Positions 52,668-61,668 of a stretch of DNA of 64,000 bases are shown here, piece after piece. The notes under the pieces are model-generated. The model saw nothing but the letters and a program-made list of their open reading frames with translations, had not been told where the DNA came from and did not search any database. Source of the DNA: Neptuniibacter halophilus (lineage in GTDB: Bacteria; Pseudomonadota; Gammaproteobacteria; Pseudomonadales; Balneatricaceae); contig NZ_AP027292.1 in the NCBI RefSeq assembly GCF_030295765.1, forward strand, positions 744,001 through 808,000, read 5' to 3'. Every line of letters starts with the position of its first letter. Positions within the stretch are counted from its first letter, which is position 1. Both the position numbers and the translations under genes were made by a program.

Positions 52668-53645
52668 TTAATCATTAGCTGTTGTGCCCGAGCCCTGACG
52701 CCTGATCAGCATCCGCCAGAGGAGCCGGAAAGGCCCCCAGTAGAGCTGCCACAGAGACTGCTCCCCGGGCGTTACCCGATGCGATAAACCAAACGCCAGT
52801 TGTTGCCCTTTTTCCGATAAAACCAGCGTCCCCCATAACCGGTCCCAGAGCGCCAGTACAACCCCGTAATTTTTATCGAAATGTTGCGGATCAGTGGAAT
52901 GATGAATCTGATGCTGGGCAGGCGATATTAACCACTTCTCAACATAACGCCCGTATCTCAGCCCTACATGTGAGTGGCGCAGATTCGACCCTGACAGGTT
53001 AAACAGCAGTGTAAACAGCGCGGCCCCCATAAAAGTAATGAGATCAGCCCTTTCGCCAAAGAAAAAGACAAACAGCGCTATCGAAACCGCCTGTACCAGT
53101 GTTGAACGTAAAGAAAACAGAATCCCTTCAACCGGATGGGTACGGAACACGGTTATCGGTGTCAGGGTGCGGGCTGAGTGATGTACCTGATGAAACGCCC
53201 ACAGCGCCGGCACCTCATGCAGCAGCTTATGCAGGTAAAAACGGGAGAAGTCGTCCAGCAGGAAGAGACACAGGGTGAACAACCCCGCCACACAAACCGC
53301 AGGCCACCCGGCTCCGATGACAGGACGGTAACCAAACCACTCATACAGTGAGAGAAACAGCCAGTTTGCCAGAGTGAGCTGAGTGAGGAGCAAAGGCGCC
53401 AGCAGGAGAAAAGACAAACGGTTAATCAGAAACAGCGCGTAGTCAGCCCTGGCGGATGCTGACCACCAGACCTGCCGACGAAACAGGGCCTTAAGGGTCT
53501 CACGGCTTGAGGTTCGGTTCTGCCATTTCAGCCAGCAGAAACCGATCAGCAGTGCTGCCAGCAAATATCCCCAGAACACCCGTTTTCGCGGATCTGAAAA
53601 AGCTGTCCACAAATCCTGAAAGAAAGCGCTATATAAGTCGTACAC
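52668..53645 (-). CDS. Sterol desaturase/fatty acid hydroxylase family membrane protein
   Basis: A 325-residue membrane protein of the di-iron hydroxylase superfamily. The histidine clusters HKLLHE (about residue 165), HQVHHS and HQIHHS (about 258) supply the iron ligands. About four hydrophobic helices cover residues 15-150 and 180-220. Members hydroxylate or desaturate lipids; the substrate is unknown. The start is given as GTG at 53645, but there is no clear ribosome-binding site; a TTG at 53612 after CAGGA is an alternative. It follows the DUF4856 gene and its terminator by 76 bases. It needs iron, which fits its place beside iron genes. Confidence 0.85.
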   Translation of the reverse strand: MYDLYSAFFQDLWTAFSDPRKRVFWGYLLAALLIGFCWLKWQNRTSSRETLKALFRRQVWWSASARADYALFLINRLSFLLLAPLLLTQLTLANWLFLSLYEWFGYRPVIGAGWPAVCVAGLFTLCLFLLDDFSRFYLHKLLHEVPALWAFHQVHHSARTLTPITVFRTHPVEGILFSLRSTLVQAVSIALFVFFFGERADLITFMGAALFTLLFNLSGSNLRHSHVGLRYGRYVEKWLISPAQHQIHHSTDPQHFDKNYGVVLALWDRLWGTLVLSEKGQQLAFGLSHRVTPGEQSLWQLYWGPFRLLWRMLIRRQGSGTTAND

Positions 53646-53670
53646 TTTTGTACACTAAAGCCCCAAAAGA

Positions 53671-53702
53671 AAAAGCCGGCACTGTAAAAAGTCCCGGCTT
53701 TT
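53671..53702 (-). terminator. Terminator of the DUF4856 gene
   Basis: AAAAGCCGG (53671-53679) pairs with CCGGCTTTT (53694-53702). On the minus strand the hairpin ends in CTTTTTCTTTT. It lies 20 bases past the DUF4856 stop. Confidence 0.85.
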
Positions 53703-53721
53703 ATTATGTTACAACCAGTTA

Positions 53722-55119
53722 TCAGTCGTTCTCTGCACTGGCACCGCTGCCCAGCTTTTCAGCCAGTACGCCCATCTCGGCCAGAAGGTCATTGTTACGT
53801 GCCTCAACAGCAAAGGTATCCAGCATCAGTTGCTGAACCTTGAGCATATTCAGCATGTATTCTTTCATGCTGACAGAACCGGACTGAATGTAGTTACCCT
53901 TGTCATCAATACCGGTGATCTGGGTATTACCCAGCAGTACCGGGCTGAAACCGATCAGGCGATTCAGTTGAACACCGGTCGCTCCCAGATTTTTCTTACC
54001 TGTCTGCAACGCCAGAGCAAAGCCCTTCATCTCTGCCCAGTGTTTCGCGTACTTGCGGAACGCAGGACCCACATCACCGTTACCTTCAATCAGGGTTTCC
54101 AGCGCCTGAAGATCCTTGTAAGTGGAACCGGCATACTTGAACACGGCTTCTGCGATTACCTTTTCCCAGTTGGTCGCAATAATATCAGCGTAACCCTTCA
54201 GCTTGTTTCGCTGGCTGTCACTGAGCGCTTCGCCTTTAGCATCTGCCAGTAACTGACGGCCGTCGACAAATGCCTGAACGATGGTATGCAGGTAGTTGGT
54301 TTTTCCACCTTTATCGAAGCCGGCAGCGTAATAAGCGTGAGCATAGGTCATCTCATTATACAAAGACACTTTGCCATCTTTATTCAGATCAGCAAGCGCC
54401 AGAGCTTCCGGCTTCTGCTTAGCAACCTGATAAACCTGCTTTGCCGTCAGATTAAGGCTGTTAGCCTGAGCGCCGAAGTAACCAAACGCCTCGTCCCAGA
54501 CATGTTCTTTACCGGTATAGGCGGCACCTTTTTTGTAAGGCTGGTTATTAGGCTTGGTGCCGGCTTCCAGTTTTTCATCCAGATAGTTATCTACTGCCTG
54601 ATTGTAAAAAACCGCGCCCATCGCAAATTTAGAGATTAGCTGGGTGTAATCAAGACCGCTCAGCGGGTCATAACCTTTGTTCGCGGAAGAAGCCTTGTCG
54701 ATCATAAAGGTCAGCACTTCCTGACCCGTCATATTGCCAGGCCAGCCAGGCACAACACCCTGATAGGTTTTGCCTGAGAGGTTTTTCTTTTTCGACAGTT
54801 GATCAACCTGATCCTGCGCTACGGGGAAGCCCTCTTTGGAAACCGGCGCGAGAATTTTTCTGCCCGCTTCTTCGCCCTGATAATAAGCCATTAACTGTGC
54901 TTTAAGCTCTGGGTTTGCCTGACCATTGCCCTTGGACGCCAGCTTTTTCAGCGAGGTATGCAACACCTGGCGCGCGGCCTGACCAGTGTATGAAACCGAG
55001 TGCTTCGCATCACCCTGATAATCTTTCACAGTTACCGGAAAATCCGCATAGTTCTGAGCCGCATGAGCGCCCAGCGTCGTTACCATGGCCATGGCGGAAA
55101 CAAGAAGCTTAATCTTCAC
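53722..55119 (-). CDS. Secreted DUF4856 / imelysin-like protein
   Basis: A 465-residue protein with a signal peptide (residues 1-20, ending GAHA). The all-helical body contains KEHVWDEAFGYFGAQ (about residues 207-220), the kind of conserved His/Glu motif seen in imelysin-like proteins and in DUF4856. A DLNKDGKVS segment (about 250) resembles a calcium-binding loop. Imelysin-like proteins (IrpA, EfeO relatives) are tied to iron uptake but their chemistry is unclear. The start is GTG at 55119 with AAGGGG before it. A Fur box lies 71 bases upstream, which supports an iron role. Confidence 0.85.
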   Translation of the reverse strand: MKIKLLVSAMAMVTTLGAHAAQNYADFPVTVKDYQGDAKHSVSYTGQAARQVLHTSLKKLASKGNGQANPELKAQLMAYYQGEEAGRKILAPVSKEGFPVAQDQVDQLSKKKNLSGKTYQGVVPGWPGNMTGQEVLTFMIDKASSANKGYDPLSGLDYTQLISKFAMGAVFYNQAVDNYLDEKLEAGTKPNNQPYKKGAAYTGKEHVWDEAFGYFGAQANSLNLTAKQVYQVAKQKPEALALADLNKDGKVSLYNEMTYAHAYYAAGFDKGGKTNYLHTIVQAFVDGRQLLADAKGEALSDSQRNKLKGYADIIATNWEKVIAEAVFKYAGSTYKDLQALETLIEGNGDVGPAFRKYAKHWAEMKGFALALQTGKKNLGATGVQLNRLIGFSPVLLGNTQITGIDDKGNYIQSGSVSMKEYMLNMLKVQQLMLDTFAVEARNNDLLAEMGVLAEKLGSGASAEND

Positions 55120-55189
55120 CGAGATCCCCTTTCATCAGGTTTTGAATTTATTGTCAGGTGGAAATTATCACAACAATAAAGAGAACGCT

Positions 55190-55208
55190 ACAGATAAACA
55201 TTCTCATT
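55190..55208 (-). promoter_or_regulatory. Fur box upstream of the DUF4856 gene
   Basis: On the minus strand AATGAGAATGTTTATCTGT matches the 19-bp Fur consensus (AATGATAATNATTATCATT) at most positions, with the strongest agreement in the left arm. It lies 71 bases before the start of the secreted DUF4856 protein. Confidence 0.65.
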
Positions 55209-55297
55209 TAGATCTATATCAATATTTATCTAAACGGATTTGGCGAAGACAAAACCACAGGATAAAATCCCCTATCCCTCTGACAGGCTTCGCTCTT

Positions 55298-56008
55298 ATG
55301 AATCTTATTCTGCTGTTTCCTTCCGACTTTATCAGCCCGAACAGGGTTAAACTGAGGGATCGGAGGTTTCAGCACATACGCAGCATCCATCAACCCGAAC
55401 CGGGGCAGGAGCTCAAAGTCGGGCTGCTCGAAGGTGAGATGGGCACCGGTCTGGTCACCGATCTGAACCATGAATCGATCACGCTGGATGTGAAGCTGAC
55501 GGATGCTCCTCCGCAGGCCTTGCCTCTGAACCTGATTTTAGCGCTGCCACGCCCAAAGATGCTGAAACGTATTCTGCAGACGGTGGCCACGATGGGGGTT
55601 AAAGAGCTGTACCTGATCAATTCTTACCGGGTCGATAAAAGCTACTGGGGCACGCCGATTCTGGACCGACAGCTTGAAGAACAGCTTCATCTTGGGCTGG
55701 AGCAGGCAGGCGACACCCGGATGCCTAATGTCTATCTGCGCAAGCGATTTAAACCCTTTGTCGAAGATGAACTGCCCACTATCAGCCAGAACACCCGGGC
55801 ACTGGTAGCCCACCCCTATCATGCACAGAGCTGCCCGGCGGCAGCCGCAACAGCCACCACACTGGCGATTGGCCCAGAGGGGGGATTCATCCCTTACGAG
55901 GTGGAAAAGCTGCAACAGTGCGGGTTTACACCGGTGCATCTCGGCCCCCGTATTCTCAGGGTCGAAACGGCAGTGCCAGCTCTGCTGTCGAGGCTTTTCC
56001 CGGTCTGA
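55298..56008 (+). CDS. rsmE: 16S rRNA (uracil1498-N3)-methyltransferase
   Basis: A 236-residue SPOUT-class methyltransferase that makes m3U1498 in 16S rRNA with S-adenosylmethionine. An N-terminal PUA-like domain (residues 1-70) is followed by the knotted SPOUT domain. Its marks are LALPRPKMLKRILQTVATMGV, TLAIGPEGGFIPYEVE (SAM-binding) and LGPRILRVETA. The frame is open to 55085, overlapping the DUF4856 gene, but family homology begins at the ATG at 55298 (MNLILLFP). It meets ampD tail to tail without a gap. Confidence 0.94.
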   Translation: MNLILLFPSDFISPNRVKLRDRRFQHIRSIHQPEPGQELKVGLLEGEMGTGLVTDLNHESITLDVKLTDAPPQALPLNLILALPRPKMLKRILQTVATMGVKELYLINSYRVDKSYWGTPILDRQLEEQLHLGLEQAGDTRMPNVYLRKRFKPFVEDELPTISQNTRALVAHPYHAQSCPAAAATATTLAIGPEGGFIPYEVEKLQQCGFTPVHLGPRILRVETAVPALLSRLFPV

Positions 56009-56557
56009 CTATTTGCTCAGCCCGTCCAGATAGCGCTGCCAGTCAAAGCATGGGCCCGGGTCGGTTTTACGCCCCGGCGCTATATCAGAATGACCGGTAA
56101 TTCTCTGTCTGGTGATGGCCGGATAAAGCTGTTGAATCTGTTGTGTCAGAGCAACCAGTGCCGCATATTGCTGATCGGTAAAAAGCTCGGTATCACAGCC
56201 CTCCAGCTCAATCCCAATCGAGAAATCATTGCAGGCCTCCCGCCCGTCAAAGCAGGAAACACCCGCATGCCAGGCTCTGCAGGCAAGGGGCACAAACTGG
56301 GAAACCGAGCCATCACGCTCAATCAAAAGATGTGCAGAGACCTGAAGCTGATGAATTTCAGCAAAATAGGGATGATCTTCGACCGGGAGTTGATTCTGAA
56401 AAAAACGCTGCACATAGCCACCACCATACTCTCCCGGTGGCAGACTGATATTGTGAATCACCAGAAGAGAAACCTCTTCCGCTTCTGGCCGCTGATTACA
56501 ATTAGGCGAAGGCACCACCTCCACCCCATCAAGCCATTGCGCTGCAGCAATCTCCAT
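56009..56557 (-). CDS. ampD: 1,6-anhydro-N-acetylmuramyl-L-alanine amidase
   Basis: A 182-residue cytosolic zinc amidase of peptidoglycan recycling; its loss often induces AmpC beta-lactamase. The zinc ligands are in VIHNISLP (His), GHSDIAPGRKTDPGPCFDW (His and Asp). SIGIELEG and the FFQNQLPVEDHPYF segment match AmpD. ATG at 56557 is chosen over the TTG just before it; AGG lies a few bases upstream. It is divergent from nadC, the same pair seen in other gammaproteobacteria. Confidence 0.96.
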   Translation of the reverse strand: MEIAAAQWLDGVEVVPSPNCNQRPEAEEVSLLVIHNISLPPGEYGGGYVQRFFQNQLPVEDHPYFAEIHQLQVSAHLLIERDGSVSQFVPLACRAWHAGVSCFDGREACNDFSIGIELEGCDTELFTDQQYAALVALTQQIQQLYPAITRQRITGHSDIAPGRKTDPGPCFDWQRYLDGLSK

Positions 56558-56672
56558 CAAGCCTGTTCTCCATCTACCCTAGTCTGGCCAATTTCGCTAA
56601 AATTGCGGCTTTATTTTAACAGAGGCTGGCGCTGAACCCACCTGCGCTAACCCATTCAAGACAGGATACGTT

Positions 56673-57521
56673 ATGTTAACCCGCGCAGATATTCAGTCGC
56701 TTATCCCCGAAGCTGTTCGCCTGGCCCTGCAGGAGGATGTTGGCAGCGGCGATATCACCGCCCAGCTCATTCCGGTGGAGCAGCGCGCCACAGCCCGGGT
56801 GATCAGCCGACAGGACGCCACCATCTGCGGTGTAGACTGGGTCAATGAAGTGTTTCGTCAGGTTGATCCTGAACTCTCCCTTGAATGGCAGGTAGACGAC
56901 GGTGATCAGGTCAGCCGCGATCAGGTGCTGTTCTATGCCCGCGGCTCCGCCCGCAATCTGCTGACCGCAGAACGTGCTGCGCTCAATTTTCTGCAGACCC
57001 TCTCCGGCACAGCCACACTGAGCCAGGCTTATGCCGACAAAGTTGCCGGCACGCCGGTAAAGCTGCTGGATACGCGTAAAACCCTGCCCGGCCTGCGCTT
57101 TGCTCAGAAGTACGCCGTCACCTGCGGCGGCTGCTTTAACCACCGTATCGGCCTGTTCGACGCCTTCCTGATCAAGGAAAACCACATTATGGCCTGTGGC
57201 GGAATCGAAGCCGCTATTGCTACCGCTAAAAGCAACGAGCCCGGCAAGCCGGTAGAAGTCGAAGTGGAAACCATGACTGAGCTGCGTCAGGCGCTGAATG
57301 CAGGTGCCGACATTATCATGCTGGATAACTTTACACTGGAAGCGATGCGTGAAGCCGTAGAGATCACGCGGGGTATCGCCAAACTTGAGGCTTCCGGCGG
57401 CATCACCGACGCCACCCTACGTCCGATTGCCGAAACGGGTGTGGATTACATATCAATCGGCGCCCTGACTAAACACTGTCAGGCGGTTGATCTGTCTATG
57501 CGACTAATTGACGAGAAATAA
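56673..57521 (+). CDS. nadC: Nicotinate-nucleotide diphosphorylase (carboxylating)
   Basis: A 282-residue quinolinate phosphoribosyltransferase that makes nicotinate mononucleotide in NAD synthesis. Family marks include [45 protein letters not shown], the [17 protein letters not shown] segment, [10 protein letters not shown] and [13 protein letters not shown]. The length is usual (E. coli 297). The ATG start lies 31 bases after an AACAGAGG stretch with no strong site close by. Confidence 0.97.
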   Translation: MLTRADIQSLIPEAVRLALQEDVGSGDITAQLIPVEQRATARVISRQDATICGVDWVNEVFRQVDPELSLEWQVDDGDQVSRDQVLFYARGSARNLLTAERAALNFLQTLSGTATLSQAYADKVAGTPVKLLDTRKTLPGLRFAQKYAVTCGGCFNHRIGLFDAFLIKENHIMACGGIEAAIATAKSNEPGKPVEVEVETMTELRQALNAGADIIMLDNFTLEAMREAVEITRGIAKLEASGGITDATLRPIAETGVDYISIGALTKHCQAVDLSMRLIDEK

Positions 57522-57531
57522 ACCACAAAAC

Positions 57532-57552
57532 ACCGGCCTGCAGGAGGCCGGT
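57532..57552 (-). terminator. Hairpin between nadC and the small anchored protein gene
   Basis: ACCGGCCT (57532-57539) and AGGCCGGT (57545-57552) form a perfect 8-bp stem with a 5-base loop. On the minus strand it is followed by GTTTTGTGG, a weak T tract, so it probably ends the minus-strand gene at 57607. Confidence 0.55.
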
Positions 57553-57606
57553 CTCCGACCGATAATATCCCGGATTCTGCCAAACCCTCGCGCCGGGACG
57601 GCGTTC

Positions 57607-57948
57607 CTACCGGCAGCTATCCGCAGCTAACTGCTTCCAGTCATCCTCTTTCTGAATTTTCACCACATCATAGATCTCTACAACCGTGGTGAAAATCCCT
57701 TTGCTTTTTAACACGTTACAGGCTTTAGCCGCGGCTTGATGCGGATTAACCTGCCCGGCAATCACACCAATGGCCAGCACCGAATCATCCTGCCACCAGA
57801 CCGGACGCGCCGGAAATTCAGGCAGTTCCAGCAGTGCATTTTCAACCGCACTTTTCTGCTGCGGGGTTAACCGCTCTGTAGAGTTAGCGATATACCAGGT
57901 AACACCGACACAGGCGGCGATAAGAAGGATAATTATGGTTCGTTTCAT
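57607..57948 (-). CDS. Small N-terminally anchored protein, unknown
   Basis: A 113-residue protein with a hydrophobic N-terminal helix (residues 4-20) that may be a signal anchor or uncleaved signal. The rest is a compact soluble part (VENALLELPEFPARPVWWQDDSVLAIGV, then AAAKACNVLKSKGIFTTVVEIYD) with two Cys. No family was recognised. It lies downstream of pilA on the same strand, after the pilA terminator. Confidence 0.65.
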   Translation of the reverse strand: MKRTIIILLIAACVGVTWYIANSTERLTPQQKSAVENALLELPEFPARPVWWQDDSVLAIGVIAGQVNPHQAAAKACNVLKSKGIFTTVVEIYDVVKIQKEDDWKQLAADSCR

Positions 57949-58003
57949 TAACGGACGGACTCGAATCTGCTTGTTGGGGTAACGGTACTGTAAAATTGGC
58001 GAT

Positions 58004-58034
58004 AAAAAAGGGCCACATTATAGTGGCCCTTTTT
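58004..58034 (-). terminator. Rho-independent terminator of pilA
   Basis: GGGCCAC (58010-58016) pairs with GTGGCCC (58023-58029) around a 6-base loop, with A and T runs on the flanks. On the minus strand it lies 22 bases past the pilA stop. Confidence 0.92.
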
Positions 58035-58056
58035 CCATATCAACTAACTAAAGGTA

Positions 58057-58500
58057 TTAGTGTGGGCAACGAGCTGCATCAATACCTGTAGTGCATGCGT
58101 AAGTCCATGAAAGACTACCTGAAGCAGACTCTGTAGCACTAAAGGTCATAGTATCCGCACCCGCTGTCGGATCTACTTCACCACCTCCTGTAGCTGTAAC
58201 TGTTGCAGTGTACACAGCATTAGATGCAACAGCACTGGTCTGAACAAGAGCCATTGAAAGATGGGAACCTACCAACGGTGTAGAAACACCTGCTGATGCC
58301 CAAGCATTGGTCAGAGAACCGGTTTCAGAAAACCATTCCTCTATAACAATCTTATTTTGCCCCCACAGGGAACCAGACTCAGACAGAGTCGAACGGATCG
58401 TGTAGTTCTGGTATGCAGGCAGTGCAATGGCAGCCAGAATACCGATGATCGCTACCACGATCATCAATTCAATCAGGGTAAAACCTTGTTGTTTTTTCAT
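58057..58500 (-). CDS. pilA: Type IV major pilin
   Basis: A 147-residue type IVa pilin. The short leader MKKQQG is cut before Phe by the prepilin peptidase (PilD, in this window). The hydrophobic N-terminal helix [18 protein letters not shown] has the essential Glu5. The C-terminal disulfide loop is formed by Cys in [12 protein letters not shown]. It polymerises into pili for twitching, adhesion and DNA uptake. It is divergent from pilB, in a 203-base gap; I found no clear sigma-54 site there. Confidence 0.95.
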   Translation of the reverse strand: MKKQQGFTLIELMIVVAIIGILAAIALPAYQNYTIRSTLSESGSLWGQNKIVIEEWFSETGSLTNAWASAGVSTPLVGSHLSMALVQTSAVASNAVYTATVTATGGGEVDPTAGADTMTFSATESASGSLSWTYACTTGIDAARCPH

Positions 58501-58703
58501 TTTTAATTCTCCAGCGAATAGTTTTACTTGGCAGCAACCAAGTCCTTTGATTGTAGCGTATTTTTGATGACACGCCAGTGACCCGTAAAAAATTTACTCT
58601 GGCAAAGAGTATAGTCCGCATTTTCAAATAGTCATGCAAATGCTATTTTACCCCTAACAAGCGTTTTACCTATGTTTGTAGTCGTTTTTAAGGGATTAAT
58701 ACC

Positions 58704-60416
58704 TTGCAGTCACGTCAACCACTCAGCGGCCTCGCTAAAAGGCTCGTCAACGAAGGGGTCTGTTCTGCCGAAGTCGCAGCGGACGCTGCCCAGCAGTGCC
58801 GCGATAAACAGCAGACCTTTATCTCCTATGTGATTGAGCAGCGTCTGGTCAGCGCCTACCGCGCAGCCGCAGCAGCGTCGGAGGAGTTCGGCATCCCTCT
58901 GCTGGATCTGGATGCACTGGATATGAGCAGCCTCCCTCAGGGGCTGATCAATGAAACCCTGATTACCAAACACCATGCGCTGCCCTTGCAAAAGCGCGAT
59001 AACCGACTGTTTGTGGCCATTTCTGACCCGACAAACATTCAGGCGCTGGATGAATTCAAGTTTCAGAGCGGGATCACCACCGAGGCAGTGATTGTCGAAG
59101 AAGACAAACTCACCCGGGCGATTGAATCCTTTCTGGATAATCAGGGCTCTGCTCTGGACGACCTGGAAGACAGCGATCTTGATAATCTGGAGATCGATGA
59201 TGCCACTCCCGGTGAGCAGGAAGATGATAGCGGTGAAGATGCCGCCAACGATGCGCCGATCGTCCGCTTCGTTAACAAGATACTTCTCGACTCGATTAAA
59301 AACGGCGCCTCGGATATCCACTTCGAGCCCTATGAGAAAAGTTACCGTATCCGTAGTCGTATCGATGGCATCCTGCAGGAGGTTGCCAAACCTCCTTCTA
59401 ATCTGGCGTCGCGTCTTTCGGCACGCCTGAAGGTTATGTCACAGATGGATATATCAGAACGACGCCTCCCGCAGGATGGTCGTATAAAGATGAAAATATC
59501 CAAAAATCGCGCCATCGATTTCCGTGTTAACACCCTCCCCACCCTGTGGGGGGAGAAGATCGTGCTGCGTATCCTCGACCCCAGCAGCGCTAAGATGGGC
59601 ATTGAGGCGCTGGGCTTTGAGCCTTTCCAGAAAGATCTGTATATGACGACCCTGCACAAGCCACAGGGAATGATTCTGGTAACCGGCCCTACCGGTAGCG
59701 GTAAAACCGTGAGTCTGTATACCGGCCTGAACATACTGAATACCGAGGAGCGAAACATCTCGACCGCAGAAGACCCGGTAGAGATAAACCTCGAGGGGAT
59801 CAATCAGGTTCACGTGCACGCCAAAGTCGGCCTTACCTTTGCTGAAGCCCTGCGTGCCTTCTTGCGACAGGATCCTGACGTAGTCATGGTGGGTGAGATC
59901 CGGGATCTGGAAACCGCCGAAATTGCGATCAAAGCGGCCCAGACCGGGCACATGGTACTCTCCACCCTGCACACCAACAGTGCACCGGAAACCCTGACCC
60001 GACTGCGCAACATGGGTGTACCGGCCTTCAATATCGCCACCTCAGTCAGCCTGATTATTGCCCAGCGTCTGGGGCGCCGTCTCTGCGAAGGTTGCAAAAA
60101 GCCCCTTCAGTTGCCCGAAACCACACTGCGTGAAGAGGGATTCTCGGAAGAGCAGATCAAAGAACTGAATCTGTTCGAAGCCAACAAAGAGGGCTGCAAC
60201 AAGTGCAACCGAGGCTACAAAGGCCGGGTAGGTATCTACGAGATGCTGCCGATGAGCCAGGAAGTGGCTGAAGTAATCATGGAGAACGGTACCTCTTTGG
60301 ATATACTTAAGGTGGCCGAACAACAAAATTTCCAGACATTAAGACGTTCCGGGCTGAAAAAAGTAGCCGAAGGGGTTACCAGTCTGGAAGAGATGAACCG
60401 CGTAATCAAAATCTGA
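58704..60416 (+). CDS. pilB: Type IV pilus assembly ATPase
   Basis: A 570-residue hexameric ATPase that drives pilus extension. The N-terminal T2SSE/MshEN domain (about residues 10-140) is followed by an acidic linker (DDLEDSDLDNLE) and the ATPase core. Walker A is GPTGSGKT, Asp box residues are in EDPVEINLEG, Walker B is VVMVGEIRD, and a zinc site is formed by CEGC and CNKC. The start is TTG at 58704, eight bases after AAGGGA. First gene of pilBCD. Confidence 0.96.
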   Translation: MQSRQPLSGLAKRLVNEGVCSAEVAADAAQQCRDKQQTFISYVIEQRLVSAYRAAAAASEEFGIPLLDLDALDMSSLPQGLINETLITKHHALPLQKRDNRLFVAISDPTNIQALDEFKFQSGITTEAVIVEEDKLTRAIESFLDNQGSALDDLEDSDLDNLEIDDATPGEQEDDSGEDAANDAPIVRFVNKILLDSIKNGASDIHFEPYEKSYRIRSRIDGILQEVAKPPSNLASRLSARLKVMSQMDISERRLPQDGRIKMKISKNRAIDFRVNTLPTLWGEKIVLRILDPSSAKMGIEALGFEPFQKDLYMTTLHKPQGMILVTGPTGSGKTVSLYTGLNILNTEERNISTAEDPVEINLEGINQVHVHAKVGLTFAEALRAFLRQDPDVVMVGEIRDLETAEIAIKAAQTGHMVLSTLHTNSAPETLTRLRNMGVPAFNIATSVSLIIAQRLGRRLCEGCKKPLQLPETTLREEGFSEEQIKELNLFEANKEGCNKCNRGYKGRVGIYEMLPMSQEVAEVIMENGTSLDILKVAEQQNFQTLRRSGLKKVAEGVTSLEEMNRVIKI

Positions 60417-60432
60417 TACGGGAAGTTAGAAA

Positions 60433-61653
60433 ATGCCGAAAGAAGCCAAACTGCAGACGTTTTCCTGGCAGGGCAAGGATAAAAATGGCAACAAAAGTAA
60501 AGGTAAGCTTGACGCTGAAAGCCTCTCTGTTGCCAAAGCACAATTGCGCAAACAGGGCATTATTTCTCCCAAAGTCAGCAAAGAGATTGAGATTGGCTTT
60601 TTAAGCAGCAAAAATAAGCCGATTAAACCTGTGGATATCGCTTTTTTCACCCGACAGATGGCGACCATGCTCAAATCCGGTGTACCGCTGATGCAAGGAC
60701 TGGATATCACTGCAGGCGGCATGGATAAACAAAAGCTCAAAGAGATGGTTTATGCCATTAAAAATGATGTAAACAGCGGCCTCGACTTTTCGACATCCCT
60801 GACCAAGTATCCCGAACATTTTGATGATCTCTACTGTAATCTGGTTCATGCAGGCGAGCAGTCGGGTGCTCTTGAGCAGATGCTCGATCGAATTGCGACC
60901 TATAAAGAGAAGCTGGAGACTCTCAAAGGTAAAATCAAAAAAGCATTGACCTACCCTACCGCTGTTATTGTGGTGGGCTTGATTGTGTCGGCTATATTGC
61001 TGGTCAAAGTGGTCCCACAGTTCGAGATGGTATTCAAGAACTTCGGTGCCGACCTGCCCGCATTTACGATGTTTGTTGTCGGTCTGTCTGAAGTCGCACA
61101 GGAGTGGTGGTGGGTAGCCCTGCTTAGTATTGCAGCAGCCGGCGTTTCTTTCAGTAAAGCCAGAGCCCGATCCCAGAAATTCAGTGACTCGGTTGATCGT
61201 TTCATGCTGAAAATACCAGTAATCGGCAAAATTCTGCAAGACGCTTCCGTGGCTCGATTTTCGCGTACACTGGCCACTACCTTTGCCGCAGGTGTGCCTT
61301 TGGTCAATGCTCTTGAGTCAGCCGCGGGCGCCTCTGGTAACGCCCTCTATCGGGATGCGATTCTGCAGATCCGGAATGGGGTATCCACCGGTCAGTCATT
61401 ACAAAATGCCATCAATATGACCGGCATTTTCCCCAACATGGCTGTACAGATGATCTCCATTGGTGAGGAAGCCGGCTCTCTGGAGATGATGCTGGAAAAA
61501 GTCGCCGACTTCTATGAAGAGCAGGTGGATAACGCGGTTGATAACCTCTCCAGCCTGCTGGAACCGCTGATCATGGTCGTACTGGGCGTACTGGTTGGCG
61601 GTCTGGTAGTTGCTATGTACCTGCCTATATTCCAGTTGGGTAACGTCGTTTAA
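60433..61653 (+). CDS. pilC: Type IV pilus inner-membrane platform protein
   Basis: A 406-residue protein with two T2SSF/GspF domains (about residues 70-195 and 275-395). FTRQMATMLKSGVPLMQGL and FSRTLATTFAAGVPLVNAL are the paired family motifs. Three membrane helices lie around 175-195, 220-240 and 380-400. It forms the platform on which PilB acts. It starts 16 bases after pilB. Confidence 0.96.
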   Translation: MPKEAKLQTFSWQGKDKNGNKSKGKLDAESLSVAKAQLRKQGIISPKVSKEIEIGFLSSKNKPIKPVDIAFFTRQMATMLKSGVPLMQGLDITAGGMDKQKLKEMVYAIKNDVNSGLDFSTSLTKYPEHFDDLYCNLVHAGEQSGALEQMLDRIATYKEKLETLKGKIKKALTYPTAVIVVGLIVSAILLVKVVPQFEMVFKNFGADLPAFTMFVVGLSEVAQEWWWVALLSIAAAGVSFSKARARSQKFSDSVDRFMLKIPVIGKILQDASVARFSRTLATTFAAGVPLVNALESAAGASGNALYRDAILQIRNGVSTGQSLQNAINMTGIFPNMAVQMISIGEEAGSLEMMLEKVADFYEEQVDNAVDNLSSLLEPLIMVVLGVLVGGLVVAMYLPIFQLGNVV

Positions 61654-61668
61654 GTTAGCTCGAACTTT

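Noticed and set aside
58501..58703. Sigma-54 promoter for pilA
   Set aside because: No TGGCAC-N5-TTGC match with correct GG-N10-GC spacing was found on either strand of the gap.
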